A DNA stretch of 64,000 nucleotides from NCBI RefSeq assembly GCF_015904235.1, contig NZ_JADZLT010000050.1, positions 1 through 64,000 of the forward strand. The letters run 5' to 3'. The position numbers and the translations under genes were made by a program. Below, one piece after another: positions 7,976 to 17,324 of the stretch (within the stretch, counting starts at the first letter, position 1; each line of letters starts with the position of its first letter). Below the pieces are notes generated by a model. It did not search any database. It was not told the DNA's origin and saw nothing but the letters and a program-made list of their open reading frames with translations. The stretch is from Methylobrevis albus (GTDB taxonomy: Bacteria; Pseudomonadota; Alphaproteobacteria; Rhizobiales; Pleomorphomonadaceae).

Positions 7976-8902
7976 TTGCGAACCCTCTATCTGCACCACC
8001 CGTCGTACCTCGACCACGTCACGCCGCTCGGCCATCCGGAGCGGCCGGACCGGCTGCGGGCGATCGATCTCGTGCTGGAGGCGGAAGCGTTCCAGGCGCT
8101 CGACCGGCTCGAGGCGCCGCTCGCCGAGGCGAGCCAGATCGCGCGGGCCCATCCGGCGAGCTTTGTCGACGAGATCCGCTTCGCCGTGCCGTCCGAGGGT
8201 CTCGTCCGGCTCGATTCCGACACCGTGGTCTCGCCGGGCAGCTGGGAGGCGGCGCTGCGCGCGTCGGGGGCTGCCTGCCGCGCCGTCGACGAGGTGATGA
8301 CCGGCCGCGTCGACAACGCCTTCTCGGCCCACCGGCCGCCGGGCCATCACGCCGAACTCGCGACGGCGATGGGCTTCTGCCTGTTCAACCACGCCGCCGT
8401 CGCCGCCCGCCACGCGCAGGCGGCGCACGGCGCCGAGCGCGTCGCCATCGTCGATTTCGACGTGCACCACGGCAACGGCACCCAGGACATCTTCTGGTCC
8501 GACGCCTCGGTGATGTACTGCTCCAGCCACCAGATGCCGCTGTTTCCCGGCACCGGCGCGCTGTCGGAGACCGGCGTCGGAAACATCGTCAACGCGCCGC
8601 TGCTGGCCGGCGACGGTTCGGACGCCTTCCGCGAAGCCTACGAGACCTCGATCCTGCCGGCGCTGACGCGCTTCCGTCCCGACCTCGTCATCATCTCGGC
8701 CGGCTTCGACGCGCACCACCGCGATCCGCTCGCCAACATCGACCTCACCGAGGCGGATTTCTCCTGGGTGACGGGCAAGTTGCTCGACGTCGCGGCCAAG
8801 GCCTGCGGCGGCCGGGTGGTGTCGCTGCTCGAGGGCGGCTACGACCTCAAGGGCCTCTCCTCCTCGGTCGGCGCGCACGTGCAGCGGCTGATGGGGCACT
8901 GA
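7976..8902 (+). CDS. histone deacetylase-like amidohydrolase (class II HDAC family)
   Basis: 308-residue zinc-dependent amidohydrolase of the arginase/deacetylase fold, bacterial HDAC-like family. Catalytic landmarks are intact: the tandem histidines in RPPGHHA, the zinc ligands in [11 protein letters not shown], the second zinc aspartate in GFDAHHRDP, and the C-terminal LEGGYD. Substrates of such bacterial enzymes include acetylated polyamines and other acetylated amines; which one applies here is not evident. The start is TTG, since MRTLYLHH... is the normal N terminus and no ATG lies near it. xseB follows 133 bases later, the common order in Hyphomicrobiales. Two 15-base direct repeats (GGCCCCGGCCCGGCC) at 8905-8919 and 8927-8941 lie right after the stop. 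Confidence 0.93.
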   Translation: MRTLYLHHPSYLDHVTPLGHPERPDRLRAIDLVLEAEAFQALDRLEAPLAEASQIARAHPASFVDEIRFAVPSEGLVRLDSDTVVSPGSWEAALRASGAACRAVDEVMTGRVDNAFSAHRPPGHHAELATAMGFCLFNHAAVAARHAQAAHGAERVAIVDFDVHHGNGTQDIFWSDASVMYCSSHQMPLFPGTGALSETGVGNIVNAPLLAGDGSDAFREAYETSILPALTRFRPDLVIISAGFDAHHRDPLANIDLTEADFSWVTGKLLDVAAKACGGRVVSLLEGGYDLKGLSSSVGAHVQRLMGH

Positions 8903-9035
8903 CCGGCCCCGGCCCGGCCCCGGTTCGGCCCCGGCCCGGCCAGAGCTTCGCTGGACTCGACGGCGTTTCGGGGTTGCCCTCGGCGCCAAGACGCGCCACT
9001 TGTTTGCGAACGGTTTCAGGATACGGATTTTCACT

Positions 9036-9281
9036 GTGGCGGCGGCAGACGGAATTGCGGAGCTCTCGTTCGAGGCCGCACTCAAGGAACTCGAGGGCAT
9101 CGTCTCGCGGCTCGAACAGGGCAGCGTCGCGCTCGAGGAATCGATCTCGATCTACGAGCGCGGCGATGCGCTGCGCGCCCATTGCGACCGGCTGCTGAAG
9201 GCCGCCGAGGCCAAGGTCGAGAAGATCCGCATCGGCGAGGGCGGGCGCGCCGTCGGCGCCGACCCCCTCGACATCGACTGA
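9036..9281 (+). CDS. xseB: exodeoxyribonuclease VII small subunit
   Basis: XseB, the small helical subunit that binds XseA to form exonuclease VII, a single-strand DNA exonuclease used in repair. The GTG start at 9036 gives 81 residues, the usual length; an earlier TTG at 9000 would add an atypical leader. The core is the family pattern [18 protein letters not shown]...[14 protein letters not shown], forming two long helices. dxs follows 221 bases later on the same strand. Confidence 0.93.
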   Translation: MAAADGIAELSFEAALKELEGIVSRLEQGSVALEESISIYERGDALRAHCDRLLKAAEAKVEKIRIGEGGRAVGADPLDID

Positions 9282-9502
9282 CACCCTGCCCCGCCGCGAT
9301 GCGCCGCGGCCCGCCCGCTGCGGCCCTGCCCGCGGCAGTGGCGGCGATTGAACCGGCAGTCCGGTTCCTGTATGCGCAGCCCCGGCGGCGGTCTCCCGGA
9401 GACCTTCGCGAACCAGCGGCCTCACGGGATGGCCAGACGGCCCGGTCGCCAGCAGGAGCGATCGATCGGGCGAGCCCGGACGGACGGGCGATCAGGAATG
9501 AA

Positions 9503-11416
9503 ATGCGGCCTTCGACGCCTCTCCTCGACACCATCATGGCCCCGGCCGATCTGCGCGGCCTGACCGACGCGGACCTGCGTCAGGTTGCCGATGAACTCCG
9601 CGCCGAGACCATCGACGCCGTGTCGGTCACGGGCGGGCATCTCGGCGCCGGCCTCGGCGTGGTCGAGCTCACCGTCGCCCTGCATGCGGTGTTCGACACG
9701 CCGGACGACCGGCTGATCTGGGACGTCGGCCACCAGGCCTATCCGCACAAGATCCTCACCGGCCGCCGCGACCGCATCCGCACGCTGCGCCAGGGCGGCG
9801 GGCTGTCCGGGTTCACGCGCCGGGTCGAGAGCACGTTCGACCCGTTCGGCACCGCGCATTCCTCGACCTCGATCTCCGCCGGCCTCGGCATGGCGGTCGC
9901 GCGCGATCTGTCGGGCGGCAGCAACAACGTCGTCTGCGTCATCGGCGACGGGGCGATGTCGGCGGGCATGGCCTACGAGGCGATGAACAACGCCGGCGCG
10001 ATGCACACCCGGCTGATCGTCGTGCTCAACGACAACGACATGTCGATCGCCCCGCCGACGGGCGCGATGAGCGCCTATCTCGCCCGCCTCGTCTCCGGCC
10101 CGACCTACCGGTCGCTGCGCGAGACGGCGAAGCAACTCGCCCGCAAGCTGCCGAAGTTCTGGAAGGACAAGGCCGCCCGGGCCGAGGAGTTCGCGCGCGG
10201 CTTCTGGACCGGCGGCACGCTGTTCGAGGAGCTCGGCTTCTACTACGTCGGCCCGATCGACGGCCACAACATGGAGCACTTGCTGCCCGTACTGCGCAAC
10301 GTGCGCGACAACGGCAAGGGTCCGATCCTCGTCCACGTCGTCACGCAGAAGGGCAAGGGCTACGGCCCGGCCGAGGCGTCGGCCGACAAGTACCACGGCG
10401 TCTCGAAGTTCGACGTGATCACCGGCCAGCAGGCGAAGCCGAAGTCGAACGCGCCGTCCTACACCAGCGTCTTTGCCCAGAGCCTCGTCGCCGAAGCGGC
10501 AAGCGACGCGCGCATCGTCGCGGTCACGGCCGCGATGCCCGACGGCACCGGGCTCGACCGCTTCGCCGAGGCGTTCCCCACCCGCTGCTTCGACGTCGGT
10601 ATCGCCGAGCAGCACGCCGTCACCTTCGCCGCCGGCCTCGCCGCCGAGGGCTACAAGCCGTTCTGCGCGCTCTATTCCACCTTCCTGCAGCGCGGCTACG
10701 ATCAGGTCGTGCACGACGTCGCGATCCAGAACCTGCCCGTCCGCTTCCCGATCGACCGCGCCGGCCTCGTCGGCGCCGACGGGCCGACCCACGCGGGCGC
10801 CTTCGACATCGCCTATCTCGGCTGCCTGCCGAACATGGTGATCATGGCGGCGGCCGACGAAGCCGAACTCGTGCACATGGTGGCGACCGCCGCCGCCTAT
10901 GACGCCGGTCCGATCGCTTTCCGCTATCCGCGCGGCGAGGGCGTCGGCATCGAACTGCCCGAACGCGGCGAGGTGCTCGAGATCGGCCGCGGCCGCGTGC
11001 TGCGCGAGGGTAGCAAGGTCGCGATCTTCTCGCTCGGCACCCGCCTTGCCGAAGCGCTGAAGGCCGCCGACGATCTCGAGGCGCAAGGGCTTTCGACCAC
11101 CGTCGCCGACGCGCGCTTTGCCAAACCGCTCGACCGCGACCTGCTGCGCCGGCTCGCCACCACCCACGAGGTGCTCGTCACCGTCGAGGAAGGCTCGGTC
11201 GGCGGCTTCGGCAGCTTCGTGCTGCACGCCCTCGTCGAGGACGGCCTGCTCGACGGCCATCTCAAGGTGCGCACCCTGACGCTGCCCGACAGCTTCCAGG
11301 AGCACGATCGCCCGGAACTGATGTACGCCGCCGCCGGGCTCGACCGCGCCGGCATCGTCAAGGCGGTGATGGCCGCGCTCGGCCGGCCGGCGGCGGTGGC
11401 GGGGGTGAGGGCGTAG
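9503..11416 (+). CDS. dxs: 1-deoxy-D-xylulose-5-phosphate synthase
   Basis: DXS condenses pyruvate and glyceraldehyde 3-phosphate to DXP with thiamine diphosphate, the first step of the MEP isoprenoid pathway. 637 residues. The ThDP/Mg motif is seen as [19 protein letters not shown]; the N terminus (TPLLDTI...[17 protein letters not shown]) and [17 protein letters not shown] are typical. The pyrimidine domain carries [18 protein letters not shown] with the conserved glutamate, and the transketolase C-terminal domain follows. ATG at 9503 was chosen from homologous N termini and a preceding AGGA; a longer open frame upstream is not typical. Its product also feeds thiamine and pyridoxal synthesis. 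ispE of the same pathway lies at 37.8 kb. Confidence 0.97.
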   Translation: MRPSTPLLDTIMAPADLRGLTDADLRQVADELRAETIDAVSVTGGHLGAGLGVVELTVALHAVFDTPDDRLIWDVGHQAYPHKILTGRRDRIRTLRQGGGLSGFTRRVESTFDPFGTAHSSTSISAGLGMAVARDLSGGSNNVVCVIGDGAMSAGMAYEAMNNAGAMHTRLIVVLNDNDMSIAPPTGAMSAYLARLVSGPTYRSLRETAKQLARKLPKFWKDKAARAEEFARGFWTGGTLFEELGFYYVGPIDGHNMEHLLPVLRNVRDNGKGPILVHVVTQKGKGYGPAEASADKYHGVSKFDVITGQQAKPKSNAPSYTSVFAQSLVAEAASDARIVAVTAAMPDGTGLDRFAEAFPTRCFDVGIAEQHAVTFAAGLAAEGYKPFCALYSTFLQRGYDQVVHDVAIQNLPVRFPIDRAGLVGADGPTHAGAFDIAYLGCLPNMVIMAAADEAELVHMVATAAAYDAGPIAFRYPRGEGVGIELPERGEVLEIGRGRVLREGSKVAIFSLGTRLAEALKAADDLEAQGLSTTVADARFAKPLDRDLLRRLATTHEVLVTVEEGSVGGFGSFVLHALVEDGLLDGHLKVRTLTLPDSFQEHDRPELMYAAAGLDRAGIVKAVMAALGRPAAVAGVRA

Positions 11417-11531
11417 AGGCAGGGGCGGGAGTATCGGATGGCACCGGTCGCCAGGTGCGGCTGTCCGGTTCAGCAGGATCAGCCGCCCGGATCGCACCTT
11501 TGTCCTTGCCACCACCCCGGCTGATGCAGTG

Positions 11532-11549
11532 TATCCGGCTCAGCGCATA
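11532..11549 (+). promoter_or_regulatory. HipB-type operator 1
   Basis: TATCC-N8-GCATA, one mismatch from the E. coli HipB operator TATCC-N8-GGATA. First of four such sites in front of the hipB-like gene. Confidence 0.55.
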
Positions 11550-11563
11550 AACGTCACCTTGCT

Positions 11564-11581
11564 CATCCGATCTGGCGCATA
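11564..11581 (+). promoter_or_regulatory. HipB-type operator 2
   Basis: CATCC-N8-GCATA, two mismatches from TATCC-N8-GGATA; starts 32 bases after operator 1 and shares the GCGCATAA right half with operators 1 and 4. Confidence 0.5.
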
Positions 11582-11590
11582 ATTCGATTT

Positions 11591-11608
11591 TATCCGATTT
11601 AACAGATA
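11591..11608 (+). promoter_or_regulatory. HipB-type operator 3
   Basis: TATCC-N8-AGATA, one mismatch from TATCC-N8-GGATA; starts 27 bases after operator 2. Confidence 0.5.
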
Positions 11609-11617
11609 TTGACGCGT

Positions 11618-11635
11618 TATCGGCATTGGCGCATA
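11618..11635 (+). promoter_or_regulatory. HipB-type operator 4
   Basis: TATCG-N8-GCATA, two mismatches from TATCC-N8-GGATA; starts 27 bases after operator 3 and ends eight bases before the hipB-like ATG. Confidence 0.5.
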
Positions 11636-11643
11636 AATCCACC

Positions 11644-11898
11644 ATGTCGACCATCGCCCGCACGCCACAACAGATCGGCAACGCCATCCGCCGCGCCCGC
11701 AAGCGGCTCGGCCTCAGCCAGGCCGAGCTCGGGGAGCGCGCGGGGCTGCGCCAGTCGACGGTGTCGATCATCGAAACCGGCAATCCCGCGGCCCGCATCG
11801 ACACCGTGCTCGGCCTGCTCGCCGCGCTCGACCTCGAATTCCAGGTCGCGCCGCGGAACGACCCGGCGGCGCCCTCGCTCGAGGACATCCTGGGCTGA
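11644..11898 (+). CDS. HipB-like XRE family antitoxin/regulator, without hipA
   Basis: 84-residue helix-turn-helix protein of the XRE family. The HTH spans roughly residues 8-60 (IGNAIRRARKRLGLSQAELGERAGL, then RQSTVSIIETG), followed by the HipB-like strand LLAALDLEFQVAPR. HipB proteins neutralise the HipA kinase toxin and repress their own operon through TATCC-N8-GGATA sites; four similar sites lie directly upstream. The ATG at 11644 is preferred over an upstream TTG at 11626 because that one falls inside operator 4. No HipA gene follows: the next gene is on the other strand and unrelated. It may be an orphan antitoxin, a remnant of a deleted module, or a stand-alone regulator. Confidence 0.82.
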   Translation: MSTIARTPQQIGNAIRRARKRLGLSQAELGERAGLRQSTVSIIETGNPAARIDTVLGLLAALDLEFQVAPRNDPAAPSLEDILG

Positions 11899-11903
11899 TC
11901 CCA

Positions 11904-11933
11904 ATGAGCATCACCCGCGCCGCGAAGGGGTAA
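11904..11933 (+). other. nine-codon frame after hipB, possible remnant start of hipA
   Basis: Six bases after the hipB-like stop an ATG opens a nine-codon frame (MSITRAAKG) that ends in TAA. hipA normally begins at about this distance from hipB. The rest of the 188-base gap up to the Sel1 gene shows no recognisable HipA sequence. This may mark a deletion junction; chance is equally possible. Confidence 0.2.
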
Positions 11934-12086
11934 GTGGTGGAGCAAGGAGGGAGAGAAAGTCTTTTTGTCGAATCGAGCAATCGCTTGCTCAAGGTTCTCC
12001 GCAGAATGTTGGCTCGCCAAATGACTGCGGTCGGGACCGGGCTGAGCCAGTCGCCGACCGGGCCAATTTAGTGGACTCGGGACGCG

Positions 12087-13619
12087 TCAGTCGCAGATCC
12101 CTTCATTCAATGCCGACGATACAACCTCCACCCGCTTCAGCAGGAGCTCCGAGTTTCGCGTACCAGGCGCCGTCATCGCGACCTCATTTGCGATGTCGAC
12201 GAAACGGTTCATCGATCGGCAGTTTCCGGCAGATGCCGCACGCCAGTAGAATTGAAGCGCCCGCTTGGGATCTTCCACTTCCTTGACCCGTCCCATCGAC
12301 AACGTGTGAATGCCAGAGAAAAGATCTCCAAGCATTTCCGATGCCTTGATCGAGCCTTGGAAACTCGCCTGCGTCAAAAGATCGACGTTGGTTTCGACAT
12401 CCGAGTTTTTCACCAGATAGGAGCCCAGCGCCTTCTCCGCCTTGAAAACCATCGCTCGCACATACATCCCGTCGCTCGATCGCTCGGCATAGGTCGCTGC
12501 ACGCTCCGAATTAACCGGCAGAACCGGCTCACATCGCGTGTAGCAGATCGGATCGAAGATCTCTGCCAAGGCAAGATAGCTGTAGAGATCACCGGCCTCC
12601 GCAGCCTCCAGAAAGACTTTCACCGCCGCGTCCAGGTCTGCTTCGACCCCATACCCGAAGCGATAGGCATGTCCCTTCCAGCCGAGATCGTGGGGATAGT
12701 CGGGGTTCATATTCGACAGGGCACGCTCGAAAAGCGGTCCAGCCGCTTCATCCCCTTCCTCGCGCCGCACCACAATCGCAAGTTCGAACATCCCTTCGAG
12801 TGATCCCAGCTGTGCGGCATGGGCGTACAATCCGCGAGAACTGGTGCTGTCTCCAGGGCCACAGACCGGGCCGCTGGTGTTCGACCCGTTGCTTTCCAAC
12901 AGGTTGCCGGCTGCCATCGTCACGTCGTTTGGGCCAGCCGTCTCCACGACTTCCTGTAGTCTTGCTTCGAGCAACTGCTCGACGTCACCATCGACTGCGC
13001 CGGACACGCCGATGCACTGCCGGCTCGCGGCCAGTCGCCCGAGTTCCGCGTAAGCGTCCGGCAAATCATATAGCGCGGCCAGCACAAGCCATTTCAAAGC
13101 AGCCCGTGTATCCGGATCTTCGCCGATGCCGAAGTACTTGAGGTGAAACATCGTCAAAGCCGCGCGACCGTCACCGCGCTCGGCAACGCGTAGCAGCTTG
13201 TGAACTCCGATGCTTCGATTGGCGACAAGACTGGCGACCGCCTCGCCGTAGGAAACGTCGGCTTCCCGAGCCGGCGACATCTTGTGGCCGTCCTGCAGCA
13301 AAGCAACGGCACGCTCACAGGCGGCTAGCGACTCGCGGGGATGTCGGACCTCGTGCAGCGCCTGCACCGAAGTAACGCCAGTGCCGAGGGGCTTGGTGTT
13401 GGAAATGCAGAGATCGATCACGTCTTCTGCATCAGCCGCTTCGACGTTCCGCTCGACGCCGAACGATCGGCAGGATTCCATCCAGATAACATACCGGCAG
13501 AATTTCTCGACGACCGGCGGAAACATCACAGGCATCAGATTGACGAACAGCGGCACTGCGATCTGCAGTGCGAGGAAGCTGAAGCACCCGAACAGACCAA
13601 GCTTGAGCAGAATTCCCAT
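12087..13619 (-). CDS. membrane-anchored Sel1/TPR-like repeat protein of unknown function
   Basis: 510-residue protein with one N-terminal membrane segment (about residues 5-30, LKLGLFGCFSFLALQIAV) followed by a large soluble part. At least three Sel1-like repeats are visible: HLKYFGIGEDPDTRAALKWL with AAL.D..DAYAELG, AYRFGYGVEADLDAAVKVF with EAAEAGDLYSYLALAEI, and a C-terminal DPKRALQFYWRAASAGN. Several cysteine pairs (CYTRCEP and others) suggest a periplasmic location with disulfides. The ATG at 13619 is set by a strong GGAGG seven bases upstream. Sel1 repeats mediate protein contacts; no enzymatic domain is seen. G+C is visibly lower than around it (35 of 60 bases in 12241-12300), suggesting later arrival. 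Function unknown. Confidence 0.75.
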   Translation of the reverse strand: MGILLKLGLFGCFSFLALQIAVPLFVNLMPVMFPPVVEKFCRYVIWMESCRSFGVERNVEAADAEDVIDLCISNTKPLGTGVTSVQALHEVRHPRESLAACERAVALLQDGHKMSPAREADVSYGEAVASLVANRSIGVHKLLRVAERGDGRAALTMFHLKYFGIGEDPDTRAALKWLVLAALYDLPDAYAELGRLAASRQCIGVSGAVDGDVEQLLEARLQEVVETAGPNDVTMAAGNLLESNGSNTSGPVCGPGDSTSSRGLYAHAAQLGSLEGMFELAIVVRREEGDEAAGPLFERALSNMNPDYPHDLGWKGHAYRFGYGVEADLDAAVKVFLEAAEAGDLYSYLALAEIFDPICYTRCEPVLPVNSERAATYAERSSDGMYVRAMVFKAEKALGSYLVKNSDVETNVDLLTQASFQGSIKASEMLGDLFSGIHTLSMGRVKEVEDPKRALQFYWRAASAGNCRSMNRFVDIANEVAMTAPGTRNSELLLKRVEVVSSALNEGICD

Positions 13620-13881
13620 GACCGCCTCCCGCCACGTCGAGCCGAAGAACAAACCTCGGCCATCAAGCGGCCTATGGACGGCGAGGTCGGGTTTCCGCAG
13701 AGGACGAGAGAGAAAACAGGTCGAGGCCCAACGCCATGCCTAATCCTCCCGTCCGCCTTGAGAATTTGGCATGGCCCGTGCGCGTCCCCGGCCACAAATC
13801 GGGCATGATCCGGCCCGAGATTCGTTCGTACGCCAATCGGCGCGCCCCGCCTTCCCCGAACGGTCATCGGACATTTCCATC

Positions 13882-15180
13882 TTGTTGAAGACGCTTGCCC
13901 CCGTGATGTCGCTGCTGCTCGGCATCTCGTTCCTGCTCGCCGGCAACGGCCTGCAGACCACACTCACGCCGCTGCGCGCCGCGCTCGAGGATTTCAGCGC
14001 GCTCCAGATCGGCCTGATGGGCTCGGGCTACTACGCGGGCTTCGTCGCGGGATGTCTGGTCGGGCCGTATCTGATCCTGCGCGCCGGTCATATCCGCGCC
14101 TTCACGGCGCTGGTCGCGGCGGCGTCGGCGATCGCGCTGGTGCATCCGATCGCGGTCGATCCGATCGCCTGGATCGCCTGCCGCGCCGTCACCGGCTTCA
14201 GCCTGGCCGGGCTCTACCTGATCGTCGAGAGCTGGCTCAACGACCGCGCCACCAACGCCAACCGCGGCTTCCTGATGAGCGCCTACATCATCGTCAACTA
14301 CGTGGCGATCACCGCCGGGCAGATGATGGTGACGCTGGCGCCGCTCGACACCTTCAACCTGTTCGCACTCGCCTCGATCCTCGTCTCGGTGGCGGCGATC
14401 CCGGTGGCGCTGACGCGCTCGGCGCAGCCGGCGCCGATCACGCTGGTGCGCTTCAACCCGCTGAAGCTCTACCGCATGGCCCCCGTCGCCATCGTCGGCA
14501 GCCTGATGATCGGCATGGCGAACGGCGCGTTCTGGTCGCTCGGCACCGTCTTCGCCAGCCAGCGCGGGCTCGGCACCGACGGCGTCGCGATGTTCATGAG
14601 CGCGGCCGTCGTCGGCGGCGCGCTCGGGCAGTGGCCGGTCGGGCGGATCTCGGACCGGATGGACCGCCGCTTCGTGCTGGTCGGGGTGCTCGCGGTCTCG
14701 GCGGTCGTCGCCGTGCTGCTCGCGACGCTGACGCTGCCCGGGCCGATGCTAATGGCGATGGGCTTCGTCTTCGGCCTCACCACGCTGCCGGCCTATTCGG
14801 TCGCCGCGGCCCATGCCTACGACCGCGCCAGCCCGGACTCCTACGTCGAGACCGCCGCCGCCATCCTGCTCGCCAACGGCGTCGGTTCGGTGATCGGCCC
14901 GCTCGCCGCCTCGCTGGCGATGGACCAGATGGGCTCGGCGGCGCTGTTCTTCTACATCGCGGCGGTCGAGGTGCTGCTGCTGCTGTTCGTCGTGCTGCGC
15001 GTCGCGGTGCGCACGCGGCCCTCGGCGGTCGAGCGCACCGGCTTCGACGTCTATTCGACCGCGCCCGTCGGCGGGCCGCTGACGCCCGATGCCTTCGAAG
15101 ACTCGCATCCGATGGTCGCCGTGCCGCCCGAACCGCTGCGCGCCGACAACGACGCGCGGAAGACCGGCGCCGCGGCGTGA
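13882..15180 (+). CDS. MFS transporter (YcaD-like)
   Basis: Major facilitator superfamily permease with 12 predicted membrane segments and about 432 residues. The first segment begins at LAPVMSLLLGISFLLAGNGLQ. Conserved features include VESWLNDRATNANRG after TM5, as in YcaD-type carriers, and a loop GRISDRMDRR between the two halves. The substrate is unknown. The start is uncertain: adjacent TTG codons at 13882 and 13885 fit the beginning of TM1, whereas the upstream ATG at 13771 adds 37 hydrophilic residues that do not look like a transporter N terminus. Its TGA overlaps the GTG of tlyA by four bases (GTGA), so the two are translationally coupled. Confidence 0.88.
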   Translation: MLKTLAPVMSLLLGISFLLAGNGLQTTLTPLRAALEDFSALQIGLMGSGYYAGFVAGCLVGPYLILRAGHIRAFTALVAAASAIALVHPIAVDPIAWIACRAVTGFSLAGLYLIVESWLNDRATNANRGFLMSAYIIVNYVAITAGQMMVTLAPLDTFNLFALASILVSVAAIPVALTRSAQPAPITLVRFNPLKLYRMAPVAIVGSLMIGMANGAFWSLGTVFASQRGLGTDGVAMFMSAAVVGGALGQWPVGRISDRMDRRFVLVGVLAVSAVVAVLLATLTLPGPMLMAMGFVFGLTTLPAYSVAAAHAYDRASPDSYVETAAAILLANGVGSVIGPLAASLAMDQMGSAALFFYIAAVEVLLLLFVVLRVAVRTRPSAVERTGFDVYSTAPVGGPLTPDAFEDSHPMVAVPPEPLRADNDARKTGAAA

Positions 15181-15935
15181 GCGGGAACGACGCCGGCGGC
15201 GGCCGGATCCGGCTCGACCTCGCGCTCGTCGCGCGCGGCCTCAGTCCGAGCCGGGCGCGGGCGCGCGATTCGATTCTGCGCGGGCGCGTCGGCGTCGACG
15301 GGGTCGTGGTGACGAAGCCGGGGCAACTGGTCGCGCCGGACGCCGCGCTCGCCGTCGACGATCCGGCGGAGGCCTATGTCTCGCGCGCGGCGCTGAAGCT
15401 GGTCGCCGGGCTCGACGCCTTCGCGGTGCCGGTCGAAGGCCGCACGGCGCTCGACATCGGCGCCTCCACCGGCGGCTTCACGCAGGTGCTGCTCCAGCGC
15501 GGCGCCGCGCACGTCACCGCCATCGACGTCGGCCACGGCCAGCTCCACGCCGAGCTCGCCGGCGACCCGCGCGTCACCTCGATCGAGGGATTGAATGCCC
15601 GCGATCTCGGGCCCGAACACCTCGCCGCGCCGCCGGAGATCGTCGTTTCCGACGTCAGCTTCATCTCGCTCACCCTCGCCCTGCCCCCGGCGCTCGCCCT
15701 CGCCGCCCCCGGCGCCGACCTCGTCGCGCTGGTGAAGCCGCAGTTCGAGGTCGGGCGCGCGGGCATCGGCAAGGGCGGCCTCGTGCGCGACCCGGCCGCC
15801 GGCAAGGCTGCGGCGGAGCGCATCGCCGACTGGCTCGGCGGACGGGACGGCTGGCGAATAAGCGGCTTGATCCCCTCGCCTCTCGCCGGCGGAGACGGTA
15901 ACGAGGAGTATCTCCTCGGAGCGCGGCGTGACTGA
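15177..15935 (+). CDS. tlyA: TlyA family rRNA 2'-O-methyltransferase
   Basis: 252-residue protein of the TlyA/hemolysin A family, which methylates ribose 2'-OH groups in rRNA using SAM. An S4 RNA-binding domain covers about residues 7-70 (RLDLALVARGLSPSRARARD), followed by an FtsJ-like domain with the SAM motif ALDIGASTGGFTQVLL and the later DVSFISLT and VALVKPQFEVGR segments. The GTG start overlaps the MFS stop by four bases, and its end overlaps the next methyltransferase by eight bases, so three genes form a tight operon. In many relatives tlyA directly follows dxs; here about 3.8 kb separates them. Confidence 0.93.
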   Translation: MSGNDAGGGRIRLDLALVARGLSPSRARARDSILRGRVGVDGVVVTKPGQLVAPDAALAVDDPAEAYVSRAALKLVAGLDAFAVPVEGRTALDIGASTGGFTQVLLQRGAAHVTAIDVGHGQLHAELAGDPRVTSIEGLNARDLGPEHLAAPPEIVVSDVSFISLTLALPPALALAAPGADLVALVKPQFEVGRAGIGKGGLVRDPAAGKAAAERIADWLGGRDGWRISGLIPSPLAGGDGNEEYLLGARRD

Positions 15936-17160
15936 CACACTTCTCACCATCGAACGGCTCGGCCACCGCGGCGACGGCATCGCCATGCCGGACGGCCAGC
16001 CGGTCTACGTGCCCTTCGCGCTGCCGGGCGAAACCGTGCGCGCCGAGGTGTCGGGCGAGCGCGGCGATCTTTTCGAAATCGTCACCGCCAGCCCCGACCG
16101 GGTCGCGCCGCCGTGCCGGCATTTCGGCCGCTGCGGCGGCTGCCTGTTGCAGCACATGGCGCCCGCGCCCTATGCCGACTTCAAGCGCGACCTCGTCGCC
16201 GCGGCGTTCGCCGACCGCGGCCTCGTCCCGGAGATCGCCGCGACCGTGGCCGTGCCGCCCGGCAGCCGCCGCCGCGTGGTGCTCGCCGCCGGCCGTGCCG
16301 GCCGGCACCTCGTGCTCGGCTTCCACGCCCGGCGCAGCCATACGATCATCGACATCGCTGAATGCCCGATCGCCGTGCCGGCGATCGTCGCCGCGCTGCC
16401 GGCGCTGCGCGAGATCGCCGCGATCGCGATGCCGAAGAAGGGCGAGCTGACCCTGACCGTGGTCGCCGGCCCCGAAGGGCTGGACGTCGCCATCGGCGGC
16501 GCGGGGCGGAAAGAGGCGGACCGGCTGCGGTTGCCGCTGTCGGTGCGAGCGATGGACCACGGCTTTGCCCGGCTGTCGCTTGGCGAGGAGGTGATCGTCG
16601 CGGCCCGGCCGCCGGCCATTCCGGTCGGGTCCGCCCTGGTGGTGCCTCCCCCCGGCGGCTTCCTGCAGGCCGCCGTCCCGGCTGAGGCGGCGATGGCCGC
16701 GCTGGTGGTGCAGGCGGCGGAGGGCGCGAAACGCGTCGCCGACCTCTTCGCCGGCGCGGGCACCTTCGCGCTCAGGCTGGCGGCGACGGCCCGCGTCCAT
16801 GCCGTCGAGGGCGATGCGCCGGCGCTCGAGGCGCTGACCCGCGCCGCCCGCGCGGCGCCGGGACTGAAACCGGTGACGACGGAACGGCGTGACCTGTTCC
16901 ACCGCCCGCTCGCGGGAAAGGAACTCGACGTCTTCGATGCGGTCAGCTTCGATCCGCCGCGCGCCGGCGCCGCCGAACAGGCGGCCGCGCTCGCGGCGTC
17001 GAAGGTGCCGGTCGTGGTCGCCGTCTCCTGCAATCCGGCGACGCTCGCCCGCGACGCCCGGCTGCTCATCGACGGCGGCTACCGGCTGGATCTGGTGACG
17101 CCGGTCGACCAGTTCCTGTGGACGCCGCACGTCGAGGCGGTGGCCGTGTTCCGGCGCTGA
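15928..17160 (+). CDS. RumA/TrmA-type class I SAM-dependent RNA methyltransferase
   Basis: 410-residue m5U-type RNA methyltransferase. An N-terminal TRAM-like domain (ERLGHRGDGIAMPDGQPVYVPFALPGE) is followed by cysteines that probably bind a 4Fe-4S cluster: C63, C69, C72 (PCRHFGRCGGC) and C146 (AECPI). The Rossmann part has VADLFAGAGTFAL and SFDPPRAG, and the catalytic cysteine is in VSCNPATLARD. This is the pattern of RlmD/RlmC-like enzymes that make 5-methyluridine in 23S rRNA; exact target position is not deducible. Start is GTG inside the tlyA end, 8-base overlap. Confidence 0.92.
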   Translation: MTDTLLTIERLGHRGDGIAMPDGQPVYVPFALPGETVRAEVSGERGDLFEIVTASPDRVAPPCRHFGRCGGCLLQHMAPAPYADFKRDLVAAAFADRGLVPEIAATVAVPPGSRRRVVLAAGRAGRHLVLGFHARRSHTIIDIAECPIAVPAIVAALPALREIAAIAMPKKGELTLTVVAGPEGLDVAIGGAGRKEADRLRLPLSVRAMDHGFARLSLGEEVIVAARPPAIPVGSALVVPPPGGFLQAAVPAEAAMAALVVQAAEGAKRVADLFAGAGTFALRLAATARVHAVEGDAPALEALTRAARAAPGLKPVTTERRDLFHRPLAGKELDVFDAVSFDPPRAGAAEQAAALAASKVPVVVAVSCNPATLARDARLLIDGGYRLDLVTPVDQFLWTPHVEAVAVFRR

Positions 17161-17324
17161 CCGTCCCGGGGACGGCGCCCCGTGGTGGCCGTTAAGCCTC
17201 TCGCCGGCAAATCTCCCTTTGCCGCCCGCAGCATGGAACGGGCGCCCCGCCGCCGCGTTGAGGCTGCGGAGGGACGGCGCCCGCCGCCTCGCGGCGCTGG
17301 CTTCAAACGGACGGGAGAGCCCAC

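Noticed and set aside
6059-9100. 1013-codon minus-strand open frame
   Set aside because: Lies over the NCS2, HDAC-like and xseB genes in another frame; composition is typical of high-GC shadow frames.
12087-13619. A hipA toxin gene paired with the hipB-like gene
   Set aside because: It is on the opposite strand, carries Sel1 repeats and a membrane helix, and shows no kinase motifs.
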